Of a DNA stretch of 64,000 nucleotides, positions 45,630 through 54,768 are shown in pieces. Source of the DNA: Burkholderiaceae bacterium. Lineage in GTDB: Bacteria; Pseudomonadota; Gammaproteobacteria; Burkholderiales; Burkholderiaceae_E. Location: contig JAHBZV010000002.1 in NCBI GenBank assembly GCA_019635275.1, forward strand, positions 1 through 64,000, written 5' to 3'. The first letter of the stretch is position 1. The number at the start of each line of letters is the position of its first letter. The position numbers and the translations under genes are program-made. The notes beneath the pieces are model-generated. The model saw only the letters and a program-made list of their open reading frames with translations. It had not been told where the DNA came from and made no database searches.

Positions 45630-47087
45630 ATGCTGACTTTCCTGGTGCTCGTCTACCTCGCCGTCACCGTCGGCATCGGGCTCTACGCAGCCCAGCGGGT
45701 CAAGAACTCGAAGGACTACCTGGTCGCCGGGCGCAGCCTGCCGCTGTACATGAACGTCGCGACCGTGTTCGCGACCTGGTTCGGCGCCGAGACCGTGCTC
45801 GCGGTGTCGTCGACCTTCCTGCGCGACGGCCTGCACGGCGTCGTCGCCGATCCGTTCGGCGCCGCGTTCTGCCTGATCATCGTCGCGCTGCTGTTCGCCC
45901 GTCCGTTCTACCGGATGGAGCTGCTGACGATCGGCGACTTCTACCGCAAGCGCTTCAACCGCACGGTCGAGATCGCCACCGGCGTCGCGATCACGCTGTC
46001 CTACCTCGGCTGGACCTCGGCGCAGATGGTCGCGCTGGGCATCGTCTTCAACACGTTGTCGGGCGGCGCGATCACGCTGTCGCAGGGCATCGTGCTGGGC
46101 GCCGGCGTGGTGCTCGTCTACACGCTGTTCGGCGGCATGTGGTCGGTGGCGTTCACCGACCTGTTCCAGACCGTGATCATCGTGCTGGGGCTGCTCTACA
46201 TCGCGTGGCTGCTCGGCGGCATGGCGGGCGGCTTCGGCGCCGTGTTCGAGACCGCCGCCCGCGAAGGCAAGCTCCAGTTCTGGCCCAAGGCCGAGCTGAA
46301 GGACTGGATCGCGTTCGTCGCGGCCTGGGCCACGATGGCGATCGGCTCGATCGCCCAGCAGGACGTGTTCCAGCGCGTCACCTCTGCGAAGAACGAGAAG
46401 ACCGCCGTGCGCGGCACGCTGCTCGGCGGCACCTTCTACCTGGTCTTCGCGTTCGTGCCGATGTTCATCGCGGTGTCGGCGCTGCTGATCGAGCCGGAGA
46501 AGGTGCGCACGGTGCTCGGCGAGGACGGGCTCGACTTCCAGCTGATCCTGCCGCAGCTCATCCTCGCGAAGACGCCGCTGTTCGCGCAGGTGATGTTCTT
46601 CGGCGCGCTGCTCTCGGCAATCCTCTCCACCGCCAGCGGCGCGCTGCTCGCGCCCACCGCGGTATTCACCGAGAACGTGCTGCGGCCGCTGATCGGCGGG
46701 CGCGTTCCCGAGAAGCAGATGCTGCTGATGCTGCGGATGGTGCTGGTCACCTTCGCACTGTGCGTGATGACGTTCGCGCTGAACAGCCAGTCGTCGATGT
46801 TCCAGATGGTGCAGAACGCCTACAAGGTGACGCTGGTCGCGGCGTTCACGCCGCTCGCGTTCGGCCTGTTCTGGCGACGCGCGACGCCGCAGGGCGCGAT
46901 GATGTCGATCGTGCTCGGCCTGACCGCGTGGGGCATCATGGAGCTGTCGGCCCCCGACGCACTGCTGCCGCCGCAGATCGTCGGCCTGGGCGCCGCGATG
47001 TTCGGCATGCTCGCCGGCTCGCTCGCCCCACAGGTCGCGGGCGGCCGCGGCCACCCCGACGCGGTCAGCGGGCCGCCAGCACGCTGA
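45630..47087 (+). CDS. Sodium:solute symporter (SSS family)
   Basis: This 485-residue protein with about 13 helices shows the SSS motif pattern: SKDYLVAGRSLPLYMNVAT, FATWFGAETVLA, LSYLGWTSAQMVALG, and TLFGGMWSVAFTDLFQTVI. It is most like the proline/pantothenate-type branch, though the substrate cannot be assigned. Its 3' end overlaps by 23 bases with the convergent lipoprotein gene. The ATG at 45630 follows ubiB by 89 bases. Confidence 0.88.
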   Translation: MLTFLVLVYLAVTVGIGLYAAQRVKNSKDYLVAGRSLPLYMNVATVFATWFGAETVLAVSSTFLRDGLHGVVADPFGAAFCLIIVALLFARPFYRMELLTIGDFYRKRFNRTVEIATGVAITLSYLGWTSAQMVALGIVFNTLSGGAITLSQGIVLGAGVVLVYTLFGGMWSVAFTDLFQTVIIVLGLLYIAWLLGGMAGGFGAVFETAAREGKLQFWPKAELKDWIAFVAAWATMAIGSIAQQDVFQRVTSAKNEKTAVRGTLLGGTFYLVFAFVPMFIAVSALLIEPEKVRTVLGEDGLDFQLILPQLILAKTPLFAQVMFFGALLSAILSTASGALLAPTAVFTENVLRPLIGGRVPEKQMLLMLRMVLVTFALCVMTFALNSQSSMFQMVQNAYKVTLVAAFTPLAFGLFWRRATPQGAMMSIVLGLTAWGIMELSAPDALLPPQIVGLGAAMFGMLAGSLAPQVAGGRGHPDAVSGPPAR

Positions 47088-47940
47088 AGTCGTCGGCGAA
47101 GTCGCGCAGCCGCTGGTGCAATTGCCGCCGCTGCTCGGGCCGCGCCAGGATCGCCGCCGACAACGCGTCGCCGGCGGCCGTCGACCGGGCGATCGCTTCG
47201 CGCCGCGTCGGGTCGGCGCTGCGCCACAAGCCGGTCAGCGTCTCGCGCACCCACTGCTGCGCGACCTCCTGCGTGGGCCGCTCGCGAACGATGCGCGCGA
47301 GCACGTCGAGCACCGCCTTCTGCCGCGCTTCGCGCTCGGCGAGCCAGTCGCCCTCGCTGGGTGGCAGCGCGGCCGCCGCCGCGCGGATCTCCCGCTCCTG
47401 CCGGGACGGCAGGTCGCCGACGAAGAAGCGTACGCGCTCGAGCACGCGCTCGGCGCGGGCGGCCTCGCGCCGCTCCGGCGTCTCGGGCAGCAACTTGCGG
47501 CGCTCGTCGCGATTGGATTCCTCGAAACGGCGCGCCATCCGCTCGAGTTGCGCCGGCCGCAGCGTGAGTGCGAGCGCAGCCACGTCGGGCGCCATCCGTT
47601 CGGCGAGCGGAGTCCACGCAGTGAGCGCTTCCTCTCGCCAGCGGCCAATGTCCTCGGGCCCGATCGGGCCGTCGAGGCGAGCCTGAACGGCCCCGAGAAA
47701 GGCAGTGTACGCCGGCAGCTGGGTCTGCCGGTGCCAGCGATGCAGCGCCTCGATGCGGGCCGACGCCATCTCGCGTTGGGTGGCGTCCAGCGCCAGGTAG
47801 CGGTCGAGCTGCCAGCCCAGCCACATCGGCATCGCGTCGTAGCCGAGCTTCGTGGACGAGCAGGCAGTCGCCACCAGGCAACTGGCGACGAGCGGTAGCA
47901 GGGCCCGCCACGGGCGCGTGATAAGCTTTTTGAGAAACAC
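47065..47940 (-). CDS. DUF6279-family lipoprotein
   Basis: This 291-residue protein starts at GTG 47940 with a lipoprotein signal ([20 protein letters not shown]); lipidation could be at Cys21 or Cys27. The rest is a long helical, Arg/Glu-rich domain: [19 protein letters not shown], then repeated helices to DFSVL. This matches the DUF6279 pattern. It is divergent from glmU with 40 bases between the two starts. Function unknown. Confidence 0.82.
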   Translation of the reverse strand: MFLKKLITRPWRALLPLVASCLVATACSSTKLGYDAMPMWLGWQLDRYLALDATQREMASARIEALHRWHRQTQLPAYTAFLGAVQARLDGPIGPEDIGRWREEALTAWTPLAERMAPDVAALALTLRPAQLERMARRFEESNRDERRKLLPETPERREAARAERVLERVRFFVGDLPSRQEREIRAAAAALPPSEGDWLAEREARQKAVLDVLARIVRERPTQEVAQQWVRETLTGLWRSADPTRREAIARSTAAGDALSAAILARPEQRRQLHQRLRDFADDFSVLAAR

Positions 47941-47980
47941 CCCGGATTCTTCCCCTAAGTACCTGAAAAACAAGGAAAAG

Positions 47981-49348
47981 ATGAACGTCGTAATCCTGGC
48001 CGCCGGGATGGGCAAGCGGATGCGCTCCGACCTGCCGAAGGTGCTGCACCCGCTGGCAGGCAAGCCCCTGCTCGCGCACGTCGTCGATTGCGCGCGAAGC
48101 CTGGGCCCGGGCCGCATCGTCGTAGTGTACGGGCACGGCGGCGAAACCGTCGTGCGCGCGATCAAGGGAGACGACCTGCGCTGGGCGCTTCAGGAGCCGC
48201 AACTGGGCACCGGCCACGCGGTGATGCAGGCGCTGCCCCACCTCGATCCGGAGGTGCCGACGCTGGTGCTGTACGGCGACGTTCCGCTCACCACCCACGA
48301 GACGCTGGCGCGGCTCGTCGGGGCTGCGGGCGCCGACAAGCTCGGGCTGCTCACCGTCGAGTTGGCCGACCCGAGCGGCTACGGCCGGATCGTCCGCGAC
48401 GGCGGCCGGATCGTCCGGGTGATCGAACACAAGGACGCCGACGCCGCCACCCGCGAGATCCGGGAGGTGAACACCGGCATCCTGGTCGCACCCACGGCCG
48501 CGCTGGCGCGCTGGCTGGGCGCCCTGTCGAACGACAACGCCCAGAAGGAGTATTACCTCACTGACGTGGTCGCGGCCGCGGTACACGATCGCGTGGCGGT
48601 CGTTTCGGCGCAGCCGGCCGACGTCTCCGAGACGCTCGGCGTCAACAGCAAGCGGCAGCTGGCCGAACTCGAGCGCCTCTTCCAGAACAGGGTGGCAACG
48701 AAGCTGATGGACGATGGAGTCTCGCTGGCCGATCCCGCGCGACTCGACGTGCGCGGCGATCTGCTGTGCGGGCGCGATGTGTCGATCGACGTGAACTGCG
48801 TATTCGAGGGCCGGGTCGTCATCGACGACGGTGCCAGCGTCGGCGCGAACTGCGTGATCCGCGACACGCACATCGGCGCGGGGGCGCAGATCCTGCCGTT
48901 CACGCTCATCGAAGACTCGTCGATCGGCGCGCGTGCTCGCATCGGCCCGTACGCGCGGCTGCGCCCCGGCACCGACCTCGGCGAGGAGACGCACGTCGGC
49001 AACTTCGTCGAGATGAAGAACACGCGGATGGCGGCGAGATCGAAGGCCAACCACCTGTCCTACCTCGGCGACACCGTCGTCGGCGAGCGCGTCAACATCG
49101 GCGCCGGCACCATCACCTGCAATTACGACGGCGCCAACAAGTACCAGACCGTCATCGAGGACGACGCGTTCATCGGCAGCGACACCCAGCTGGTCGCGCC
49201 GGTGCGGGTGGGCCGCGGCGCCACGCTCGGCGCGGGCACCACGCTCACGCGCGACGCGCCCGAACACAAGCTGACGATGTCTCGCACCCAGCAGACGACG
49301 GTCGAATCGTGGAAGCGGCCGGTCAAGAAACCGGCCGCCAAGTCCTGA
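47981..49348 (+). CDS. glmU: Bifunctional GlcNAc-1-phosphate uridyltransferase / glucosamine-1-phosphate acetyltransferase
   Basis: This 455-residue enzyme makes UDP-GlcNAc for peptidoglycan and LPS. The N-terminal uridyltransferase has [20 protein letters not shown], and GDVPL near residue 105. The C-terminal left-handed beta helix of hexapeptide repeats has the acetyltransferase [10 protein letters not shown] and [13 protein letters not shown] signatures near residues 350-385. AAGGA lies a few bases before the ATG at 47981. glmS follows 34 bases later. Confidence 0.97.
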   Translation: MNVVILAAGMGKRMRSDLPKVLHPLAGKPLLAHVVDCARSLGPGRIVVVYGHGGETVVRAIKGDDLRWALQEPQLGTGHAVMQALPHLDPEVPTLVLYGDVPLTTHETLARLVGAAGADKLGLLTVELADPSGYGRIVRDGGRIVRVIEHKDADAATREIREVNTGILVAPTAALARWLGALSNDNAQKEYYLTDVVAAAVHDRVAVVSAQPADVSETLGVNSKRQLAELERLFQNRVATKLMDDGVSLADPARLDVRGDLLCGRDVSIDVNCVFEGRVVIDDGASVGANCVIRDTHIGAGAQILPFTLIEDSSIGARARIGPYARLRPGTDLGEETHVGNFVEMKNTRMAARSKANHLSYLGDTVVGERVNIGAGTITCNYDGANKYQTVIEDDAFIGSDTQLVAPVRVGRGATLGAGTTLTRDAPEHKLTMSRTQQTTVESWKRPVKKPAAKS

Positions 49349-49382
49349 CCCGTCGGGTCGGACGCCAGCAAGGAGCAGCAAG

Positions 49383-51236
49383 ATGTGTGGAATCGTCGGA
49401 GCCGTCGCGCAACGTAACGTCGTCCCGATCCTGATCGAGGGCTTGCGCAAGCTCGAATACCGCGGCTACGACTCGGCCGGCATCGCGATCATGAACGGCA
49501 AGATGGAGCGGGTGCGCGCCGTCGGGCGCGTCGCCGACCTCGAGGCGCGCGCGCGCGAGGTGCACGCCGACGCGCCGACCGGCATCGCGCACACACGCTG
49601 GGCCACGCACGGTGGAGTCACCGAGAAGAACGCGCACCCGCACTTCTCGTCGGGCAAGGGCATCGAGGTCTCGGTCGTCCACAACGGCATCATCGAGAAC
49701 CACGAGGCGCTTCGCAGGCGCCTGAAGTCGGCCGGCTACGAGTTCGCGAGCGACACCGACACCGAGGTGATCGCGCACCTGCTGCACAGCTACGTCGCTT
49801 CGGGCGACGACCTGTTCGTGGCGGTGCAGAAGGCGGTGCGCGAGCTCGAAGGCGCCTACGCGATCGCCGCGATCAACAATGCCGAGCCGAGCACCGTCGT
49901 CGGCTCGCGCAAGGGCTCGCCTCTTCTGCTGGGCATCGGCAATTCGGGCTCGGGCAAGGGCGAGAACTTCCTCGCGTCCGACACCTCGGCGCTGCTGCAG
50001 GTGACGAAGTACGTCGCCTACCTCGAAGAGGGCGACGTCGTGCAGATCCGTCCCGACGGGTACTCGATCGTCGACGCCGACGGCCGGCCCGCCGAGCGCA
50101 AGATCGTCGAGAGCCAGCTGTCGAGCGACGCGATCGAACTCGGCAAGTACCAGCACTTCATGCAGAAGGAGATCTTCGAGCAGCCCGGCGCGATCGCCAA
50201 CACGCTCGAGATGGTCGCCAATTCGGCGTCGCTGTCGGCCGGCCTGTTCGGCGCCGAGTCGGAAGACATCTTCGCGCGCACGAAGCAGATCCTGATCCTG
50301 GCCTGCGGCACCAGCTACCACTCGGGCTGCGTCGCCAAGTACTGGATCGAATCGCTAGCCGGGTTGCCGGTGTCGGTCGAGATCGCCAGCGAATACCGCT
50401 ACCGCGACTCGGTCGCGTTGCCGAACACGCTGGTGATCACGATCTCGCAGTCCGGCGAGACCGCCGACACGATCGCGGCGCTGCAGCATGCGAAGTCGAT
50501 GGGCCTGCGCGACACGCTGGCGATCTGCAACGTGCCCGAATCGGCGCTGATCCGCCAGAGCAAGCTGCGCTTCCTCACCCGCGCCGGACCGGAGATCGGG
50601 GTCGCGTCGACCAAGGCGTTCACCACGCAGCTGGCCTCGCTGTTCGTGCTCGCGCTGGTGCTCGCCAAGCAGCGCAGCCGGCTCGCGCCGGCGCGCGAGA
50701 AGGAGCTGCTCGCGCAGCTGCGCCACCTGCCGGCCGCGATCGCGCACGTGCTCGATTGCGAGCCCGCCGTGCGCCACTGGGCCAACCGCTTCGCGCCCAA
50801 GCAGCACGCGCTGTTCCTGGGCCGCGGCGTGCACTTCCCGATCGCGCTCGAAGGCGCGCTGAAGCTCAAGGAGATCACCTACATCCACGCCGAGGCCTAC
50901 GCCGCCGGCGAACTCAAGCACGGGCCGCTGGCGCTGATCGACAGCGAGATGCCGGTGGTGGTGGTGGCGCCCAACGACGCGCTGATCGAGAAGCTGAAGT
51001 CGAACCTGCACGAAGTGAAGGCGCGCGGCGGCGAGCTGTTCGTGTTCGCCGACAAGGACACGCACATCGAGCCGGAAGACCGGATCAACATCATCAACCT
51101 CGGCGACCACGCCGGGCTGCTGTCGCCGATCCTGCACGTGATCCCGCTGCAGCTGCTCGCGTATCACGTGGCGCTGGCGCGCAAGACCGACGTCGACAAG
51201 CCGAGGAACCTGGCCAAGTCCGTCACGGTGGAGTGA
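49383..51236 (+). CDS. glmS: Glutamine:fructose-6-phosphate aminotransferase
   Basis: This 617-residue enzyme makes glucosamine-6-phosphate. The glutaminase domain begins with MCGIVGAV, giving the N-terminal Cys nucleophile. Two SIS domains follow, with ACGTSYHSG and [14 protein letters not shown], and the end is [12 protein letters not shown]. Length is normal. Its 3' end is the usual attTn7 position. A second, broken copy of this 3' end lies at 54704-54745. Confidence 0.97.
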   Translation: MCGIVGAVAQRNVVPILIEGLRKLEYRGYDSAGIAIMNGKMERVRAVGRVADLEARAREVHADAPTGIAHTRWATHGGVTEKNAHPHFSSGKGIEVSVVHNGIIENHEALRRRLKSAGYEFASDTDTEVIAHLLHSYVASGDDLFVAVQKAVRELEGAYAIAAINNAEPSTVVGSRKGSPLLLGIGNSGSGKGENFLASDTSALLQVTKYVAYLEEGDVVQIRPDGYSIVDADGRPAERKIVESQLSSDAIELGKYQHFMQKEIFEQPGAIANTLEMVANSASLSAGLFGAESEDIFARTKQILILACGTSYHSGCVAKYWIESLAGLPVSVEIASEYRYRDSVALPNTLVITISQSGETADTIAALQHAKSMGLRDTLAICNVPESALIRQSKLRFLTRAGPEIGVASTKAFTTQLASLFVLALVLAKQRSRLAPAREKELLAQLRHLPAAIAHVLDCEPAVRHWANRFAPKQHALFLGRGVHFPIALEGALKLKEITYIHAEAYAAGELKHGPLALIDSEMPVVVVAPNDALIEKLKSNLHEVKARGGELFVFADKDTHIEPEDRINIINLGDHAGLLSPILHVIPLQLLAYHVALARKTDVDKPRNLAKSVTVE

Positions 51237-51259
51237 CTCGGGCGCGCCCGTCACTCCAC
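51228..51259. terminator. Bidirectional hairpin at the glmS 3' end
   Basis: GTGGAGTGA pairs with TCACTCCAC (9 bases), enclosing a GC-rich core CGGGC-GC-GCCCG. It spans the glmS stop and lacks a clear U-run. A slightly altered copy occurs at 54737-54768 before maiA, as expected if it was the shared terminator of convergent glmS and maiA. Confidence 0.6.
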
Positions 51260-51602
51260 GTGGGTCGGGCAAACTGTCTTCTCTACCCGAAACAGTCGTC
51301 TCTACTGACGAACTGAATTCCTTACTCGACGAGCCGAAAGTAGGCACTCGCCCCTAGCCGTCCGAGTCGCCGCCGTTGCGGAGAATCGGGGGTTGCCCCA
51401 CGGCCCCGCTGCCGCCTTGGCAGCCGCCATCGACACGACCCAACCCTCTGTCCGGTGGCGGTGCCAGGCGTTCTTGCGTGGCGCGTCGACGCCCAGCGCG
51501 CGCACAAGGTACTGCAGCACGCGACGATCGTTCTGCCGATGGCGCGCCAGGTGCTCCGGCCGCCGCTGCTCGCCGCCGTCGCGCAGCAGACCCCGGCTGG
51601 CA
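51241..51602. repeat. Degenerate direct-repeat arm A of the glmS/maiA junction
   Basis: The segment after glmS (hairpin plus broken maiA) repeats the segment 54704-55320 in the same orientation. Between 51260 and 51450 similarity is too weak to align by eye. The two arms flank a three-gene insert. Confidence 0.65.
51450..51602 (-). pseudogene. Decayed maiA remnant (partial duplicate of 54760-55407)
   Basis: Bases 51453-51533 match 55001-55080 at most positions (for example the shared stretch gcgcgtcgacgcccag and ggtactgcagcacgcg). Bases 51535-51590 match 55254-55309. The 172 bases between are deleted here, and both ends of the gene are missing or scrambled, so no GST-type protein can be made. 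The remnant runs in the same orientation as the intact copy. Confidence 0.75.
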
Positions 51603-51726
51603 AGGCATCGAAGAGCTGCATCGAACAGGTGCCGGGTGGGTCAGATCTACTCCGACGTTTCCACCTCGAGGCGGAACGGTTCGACGAGAAGCGGCACGAC
51701 CTGCAGGGTTTAAAGACCCTCATTGC

Positions 51727-51749
51727 AGTCCTTCGCGTCGACAAGGACT
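51727..51749. promoter_or_regulatory. Hairpin AGTCCTT-N9-AAGGACT before the nitrobindin-like gene
   Basis: A perfect 7-base inverted repeat with a 9-base loop lies 40 bases before the chosen ATG. A second one, AGGGT-N6-ACCCT, lies at 51705-51720. They may form an operator or leader structure, or act as a terminator for the pseudogene side. Confidence 0.35.
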
Positions 51750-51788
51750 ACGCTCGATGCCATGTCTGGCCACAACGCGGAGACAGTG

Positions 51789-52394
51789 ATGGCAGAGATC
51801 CTGGGGCCTCAGAAGCTTGGGCCACTGACCCCGTTGGTCGGGGAATGGGAGGGCGATGCCGGTGTCGACCTCTCGTATCACAACAAGGACGACGAGACCT
51901 CGGAAACCGGCTATTTCGAGAAGGCCTGGTTCCGGCCGATTCCGATCGTCGAGAACGGCCAGCAGACGATGGAGGGGCTGAATTACGGAATGACGGCCTG
52001 GCGCCATGGCGAGGAAGCCATGGCCCCCTTTCACGACGAGGTGGGATACCTTCTGTGGGACAAGGCGAACGGACAGGTCATGCGCTGCTTTGCCGTGCCG
52101 CGCGGCTTGGCGATCCTGGCCGGAGGCAGTGCCCGAGCGCGCGACAGGACACTGCGTTTCAAGGCCGAGCCCGGATCCAGGTCGTACGGACTGTCGCAGA
52201 ACGGGTACCTGCTGGAGCGGGCCACGGCCGTGGCTTTCGAAAGCACCTTCGACATCCATGACGACGGCACCTTCAGCTACAGGTCGGACCTCGTCCTGAA
52301 GCTCGCCGCAATGGGCAAGGAAATGCACCATACCGATCGCAACACCTTGCATCGCGTCAAGCGGATTCATCCGGGCGCCGAAAACGCCGGGTGA
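51789..52394 (+). CDS. Nitrobindin-like heme-binding beta-barrel protein
   Basis: This 201-residue protein fits the FABP-like/nitrobindin fold (heme-binding beta-barrel, relatives of THAP4 and bacterial peroxynitrite isomerases). GPLTPLVGEWEGDAGVDLSY gives the GxWxG barrel start, with Y/E-rich strands, then ESTFDIHDDGTFSYRSDLVL. ATG at 51789 is preferred since GGAGA lies five bases before; an ATG at 51762 lacks a spaced ribosome site. Members bind NO or isomerise peroxynitrite, which would be relevant if the organism handles NO. First gene of the insert between the repeat arms. Confidence 0.7.
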   Translation: MAEILGPQKLGPLTPLVGEWEGDAGVDLSYHNKDDETSETGYFEKAWFRPIPIVENGQQTMEGLNYGMTAWRHGEEAMAPFHDEVGYLLWDKANGQVMRCFAVPRGLAILAGGSARARDRTLRFKAEPGSRSYGLSQNGYLLERATAVAFESTFDIHDDGTFSYRSDLVLKLAAMGKEMHHTDRNTLHRVKRIHPGAENAG

Positions 52395-52407
52395 CCTCCA
52401 CGCGCCA

Positions 52408-52953
52408 ATGAATCCGCTGCCGGTGTGCACGGTGGGCCATTCGAACCGGACGCTGGAGGCATTCGTCGGGTTGCTGCGCGCGGGTCGCGTGCAACAAGTG
52501 ATCGATATCCGGACCGTCCCGCGCTCGCGCCACAACCCGCAATTCGATGCGGACATGATCGATGAGGGGTTGCGGCGACATCGGATCGGCTATGCGCGAA
52601 TCGATCAACTCGGCGGCCTGCGCAGCAAGTCGAAGACGGTGCCACCCGAGGTCAATGCCTTCTGGGTCAATGCGAGCTTTCACAACTTTGCCGATTACGC
52701 GCTGTCGCCCGGATTCCGCGCAGGACTCGACCGCCTGCTCGGCGTCGCCGACGAGCAGCGCGCGGCGATCATGTGCGCCGAGGCGGTGTGGTGGCGCTGC
52801 CATCGCCGCATCGTCGCCGATTATCTGCTGCTCGCCGGTCGCGAGGTGCTGCACCTGATGGGCGAGAACCGGATCGAGCCCGCCCGCATGACCGAAGCCG
52901 CGGTGCCCGCCGACGACGGCATCCATTACCCGCTGCCGCTGTTGCCACCCTGA
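52408..52953 (+). CDS. DUF488-family protein
   Basis: This 181-residue protein has the DUF488 hallmark TVGHSNRTLEAFVGLLRAGRV at the start, then VIDIRTVPRSRHNPQFD and LGGLRS, and CAEAVWWRCHRRIVADYLL, which holds the conserved CAE...CHR motif. The family is thought to be nucleic-acid or small-molecule related but is uncharacterised. It follows the nitrobindin-like gene by 13 bases. Confidence 0.88.
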   Translation: MNPLPVCTVGHSNRTLEAFVGLLRAGRVQQVIDIRTVPRSRHNPQFDADMIDEGLRRHRIGYARIDQLGGLRSKSKTVPPEVNAFWVNASFHNFADYALSPGFRAGLDRLLGVADEQRAAIMCAEAVWWRCHRRIVADYLLLAGREVLHLMGENRIEPARMTEAAVPADDGIHYPLPLLPP

Positions 52954-53140
52954 CCGGTTTGCCGACCGGCATGGCCGGGCGCAGGTGCATGGGCTCCAGG
53001 ATGGCTCGGTGGCTGTTCGATGTGCGGCACGCCCGCATGGTTTCAGCGCAGTTCGTGGGTGGCCTTGCCTTATTCTCTTTTCGCGGGCCTTTTCGGTGAA
53101 TGGCGCGGTCGGCCCTCTTCACGACCTGGAGGACAAACCC

Positions 53141-54661
53141 ATGGCTTCGGATGTGGTCGAAAATGCCGGTCCTGACCTGACCCGGGGCGTCACGCTCGCC
53201 GACTTCGGCGACAAGCCGATGTTGCTGGGTCATGTCGGGGACAAGCCCGTGTTGCTCGCTCGGGTCGGCAACGACGTGCTGGCCGTCGACGCGGCGTGCA
53301 CCCATTACGGCGCTCCGCTGGCGAAGGGCATCGTCGCGGGCGACACGGTGCGCTGCCCTTGGCATCATGCCTGCTTTTCGCTGCGCACCGGCGAGGCGCT
53401 CCGGGCTCCCGCCTTCGATTCGCTCTCGTGCTGGCGCGTCGAGCGCGAGGGTGACCGGATCGTGGTCCGCGAGCCGATCGCCGCCGCGCCGCAGTCGGCG
53501 CCGGCGACGGCCGAGCAGCCGAAGGACATCGTCATCATCGGCGGCGGGGCTGCGGGGTTCGCCTGTGCCGAGATGCTGCGCCGGCGCGGCCATCGGGGGC
53601 GCCTCACGATGTTGAGCGAGGATGCGGACACGCCTTGCGATCGCCCGAACCTGTCGAAGGACTACCTGGCGGGCAATGCCCCGGAAGAATGGATTCCGTT
53701 GCGGCCCGAGGAGTTCTACGCGCTCAACGAGATCGACCTGCAGCTTCGCGCAAGCGCCGCACGAATCGACGTAGCGGCGCGCACCGTGACGACGGCCGAT
53801 GGCCGCGCATTCCCGTTCGAGCGCCTGCTGCTGGCTACGGGCGCCGAGCCCGTGCGGCTGCCGATTCCCGGTGCCGATCGATCGCATGTCTTCACCCTGC
53901 GTTCGCTCGCGGACAGCCGTGCCATCATCGAGCGGGCCAGGGCGGCGAAATCCGCGGTGGTGCTGGGTTCTGGCTTCATCGGCCTGGAAACCGCCGCCGC
54001 GCTGCGCGAGCGCGGTCTGCCGGTGCACGTGGTGTCGCTCGACGAGCGCCCGCTGGAAAGAGTGCTCGGCCCGGATCTGGGCGATTTCGTCCGCGCGCTG
54101 CACGAAGGCCACGGCGTGACCTTCCACATGGGCACGTCGCTGGCGTCGATCGGGCCGCAGGCGGTGGCGCTGAGCAACGGCACCGAACTTTCAGCGGATC
54201 TGGTCATCGTCGGAGTCGGAGTGCGGCCACGAATCGCTCTCGCCGAAGCGGCTGGCATCGCCGTCGATCACGGCGTCCTGGTCGACGAATACCTGCAAAC
54301 CAGCGTGCCCGGCATCTACGCCGCCGGCGACGTGGCGCGCTGGCGCGACCCGGGCAGTGGCCGCACGAGCCGCGTCGAGCACTGGGTCGTGGCCGAGAGG
54401 CACGGGCAGGTCGTGGCCGGGAACATGCTCGGCGCGCGAGAGCGCTTCCTGGACGTGCCGTTCTTCTGGAGCGCTCACTACGACGTCACGATTCGCTATG
54501 TCGGCCATGCGCCATCCTGGGACGCGATCGAAATCGCCGGCGACATCGCCGCGCGCGACTGCCTCGTCAGCTACTGGAAGGATGGCAAGCGCGTCGCGGT
54601 CGCGTCCATCGGACGCGACGCGCAGGCGCTGGAATGCGCCTCCGAATTGGGCAACCGGTAA
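53141..54661 (+). CDS. Rieske-domain FAD/NAD(P)-dependent oxidoreductase (AIFM3/ferredoxin reductase-like)
   Basis: This 506-residue fusion has an N-terminal Rieske [2Fe-2S] domain with CTHYGAPL and CPWHHACF (residues 46-92), and a two-dinucleotide-binding FAD domain: IVIIGGGAAGFACAEMLRRR, CDRPNLSKDYLAG, LLATGAEP, VVLGSGFIGLETAA for NAD(P), and GIYAAGDVARW. It resembles AIFM3 and ferredoxin reductases of dioxygenases. GGAGG lies eight bases before the ATG. The acceptor of its electrons is unknown. Last gene of the insert. Confidence 0.9.
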   Translation: MASDVVENAGPDLTRGVTLADFGDKPMLLGHVGDKPVLLARVGNDVLAVDAACTHYGAPLAKGIVAGDTVRCPWHHACFSLRTGEALRAPAFDSLSCWRVEREGDRIVVREPIAAAPQSAPATAEQPKDIVIIGGGAAGFACAEMLRRRGHRGRLTMLSEDADTPCDRPNLSKDYLAGNAPEEWIPLRPEEFYALNEIDLQLRASAARIDVAARTVTTADGRAFPFERLLLATGAEPVRLPIPGADRSHVFTLRSLADSRAIIERARAAKSAVVLGSGFIGLETAAALRERGLPVHVVSLDERPLERVLGPDLGDFVRALHEGHGVTFHMGTSLASIGPQAVALSNGTELSADLVIVGVGVRPRIALAEAAGIAVDHGVLVDEYLQTSVPGIYAAGDVARWRDPGSGRTSRVEHWVVAERHGQVVAGNMLGARERFLDVPFFWSAHYDVTIRYVGHAPSWDAIEIAGDIAARDCLVSYWKDGKRVAVASIGRDAQALECASELGNR

Positions 54662-54703
54662 ACCTGGCAACAGGCGGCTGCAGCAGGCGCGCGCGGCTGA
54701 AGC

Positions 54704-54745
54704 TGCAAGCCGCGGAACCTGGCGAAATCGGTCGCCGTGGAGTAA
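54704..54745 (+). pseudogene. 3' scrap of a second glmS copy
   Basis: In the glmS frame this reads [12 protein letters not shown] then TAA, against [12 protein letters not shown] at the true glmS end. Weaker similarity continues a little upstream (about 54685). The rest of the gene is absent. It directly precedes the convergent maiA and its hairpin. Confidence 0.8.
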
Positions 54746-54768
54746 CCGGGGCGCGCCCCTCACTCCGC
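54737..54768. terminator. Second copy of the glmS/maiA hairpin
   Basis: GTGGAGT and ACTCCGC form the outer stem (one G-T pair) around GGGGCGCGCCCC. It overlaps the maiA stop codon and lies where a terminator for maiA would be. Confidence 0.5.

Noticed and set aside
51195..51300. Tn7-type insertion at attTn7
   Set aside because: The position fits, but no tns genes, terminal inverted repeats or 5-base target duplication were seen in the window.
51393..51790. Short plus-strand open frames after glmS
   Set aside because: They run antisense over the decayed maiA remnant and show no signal or start site; the similarity to maiA on the minus strand explains the sequence.
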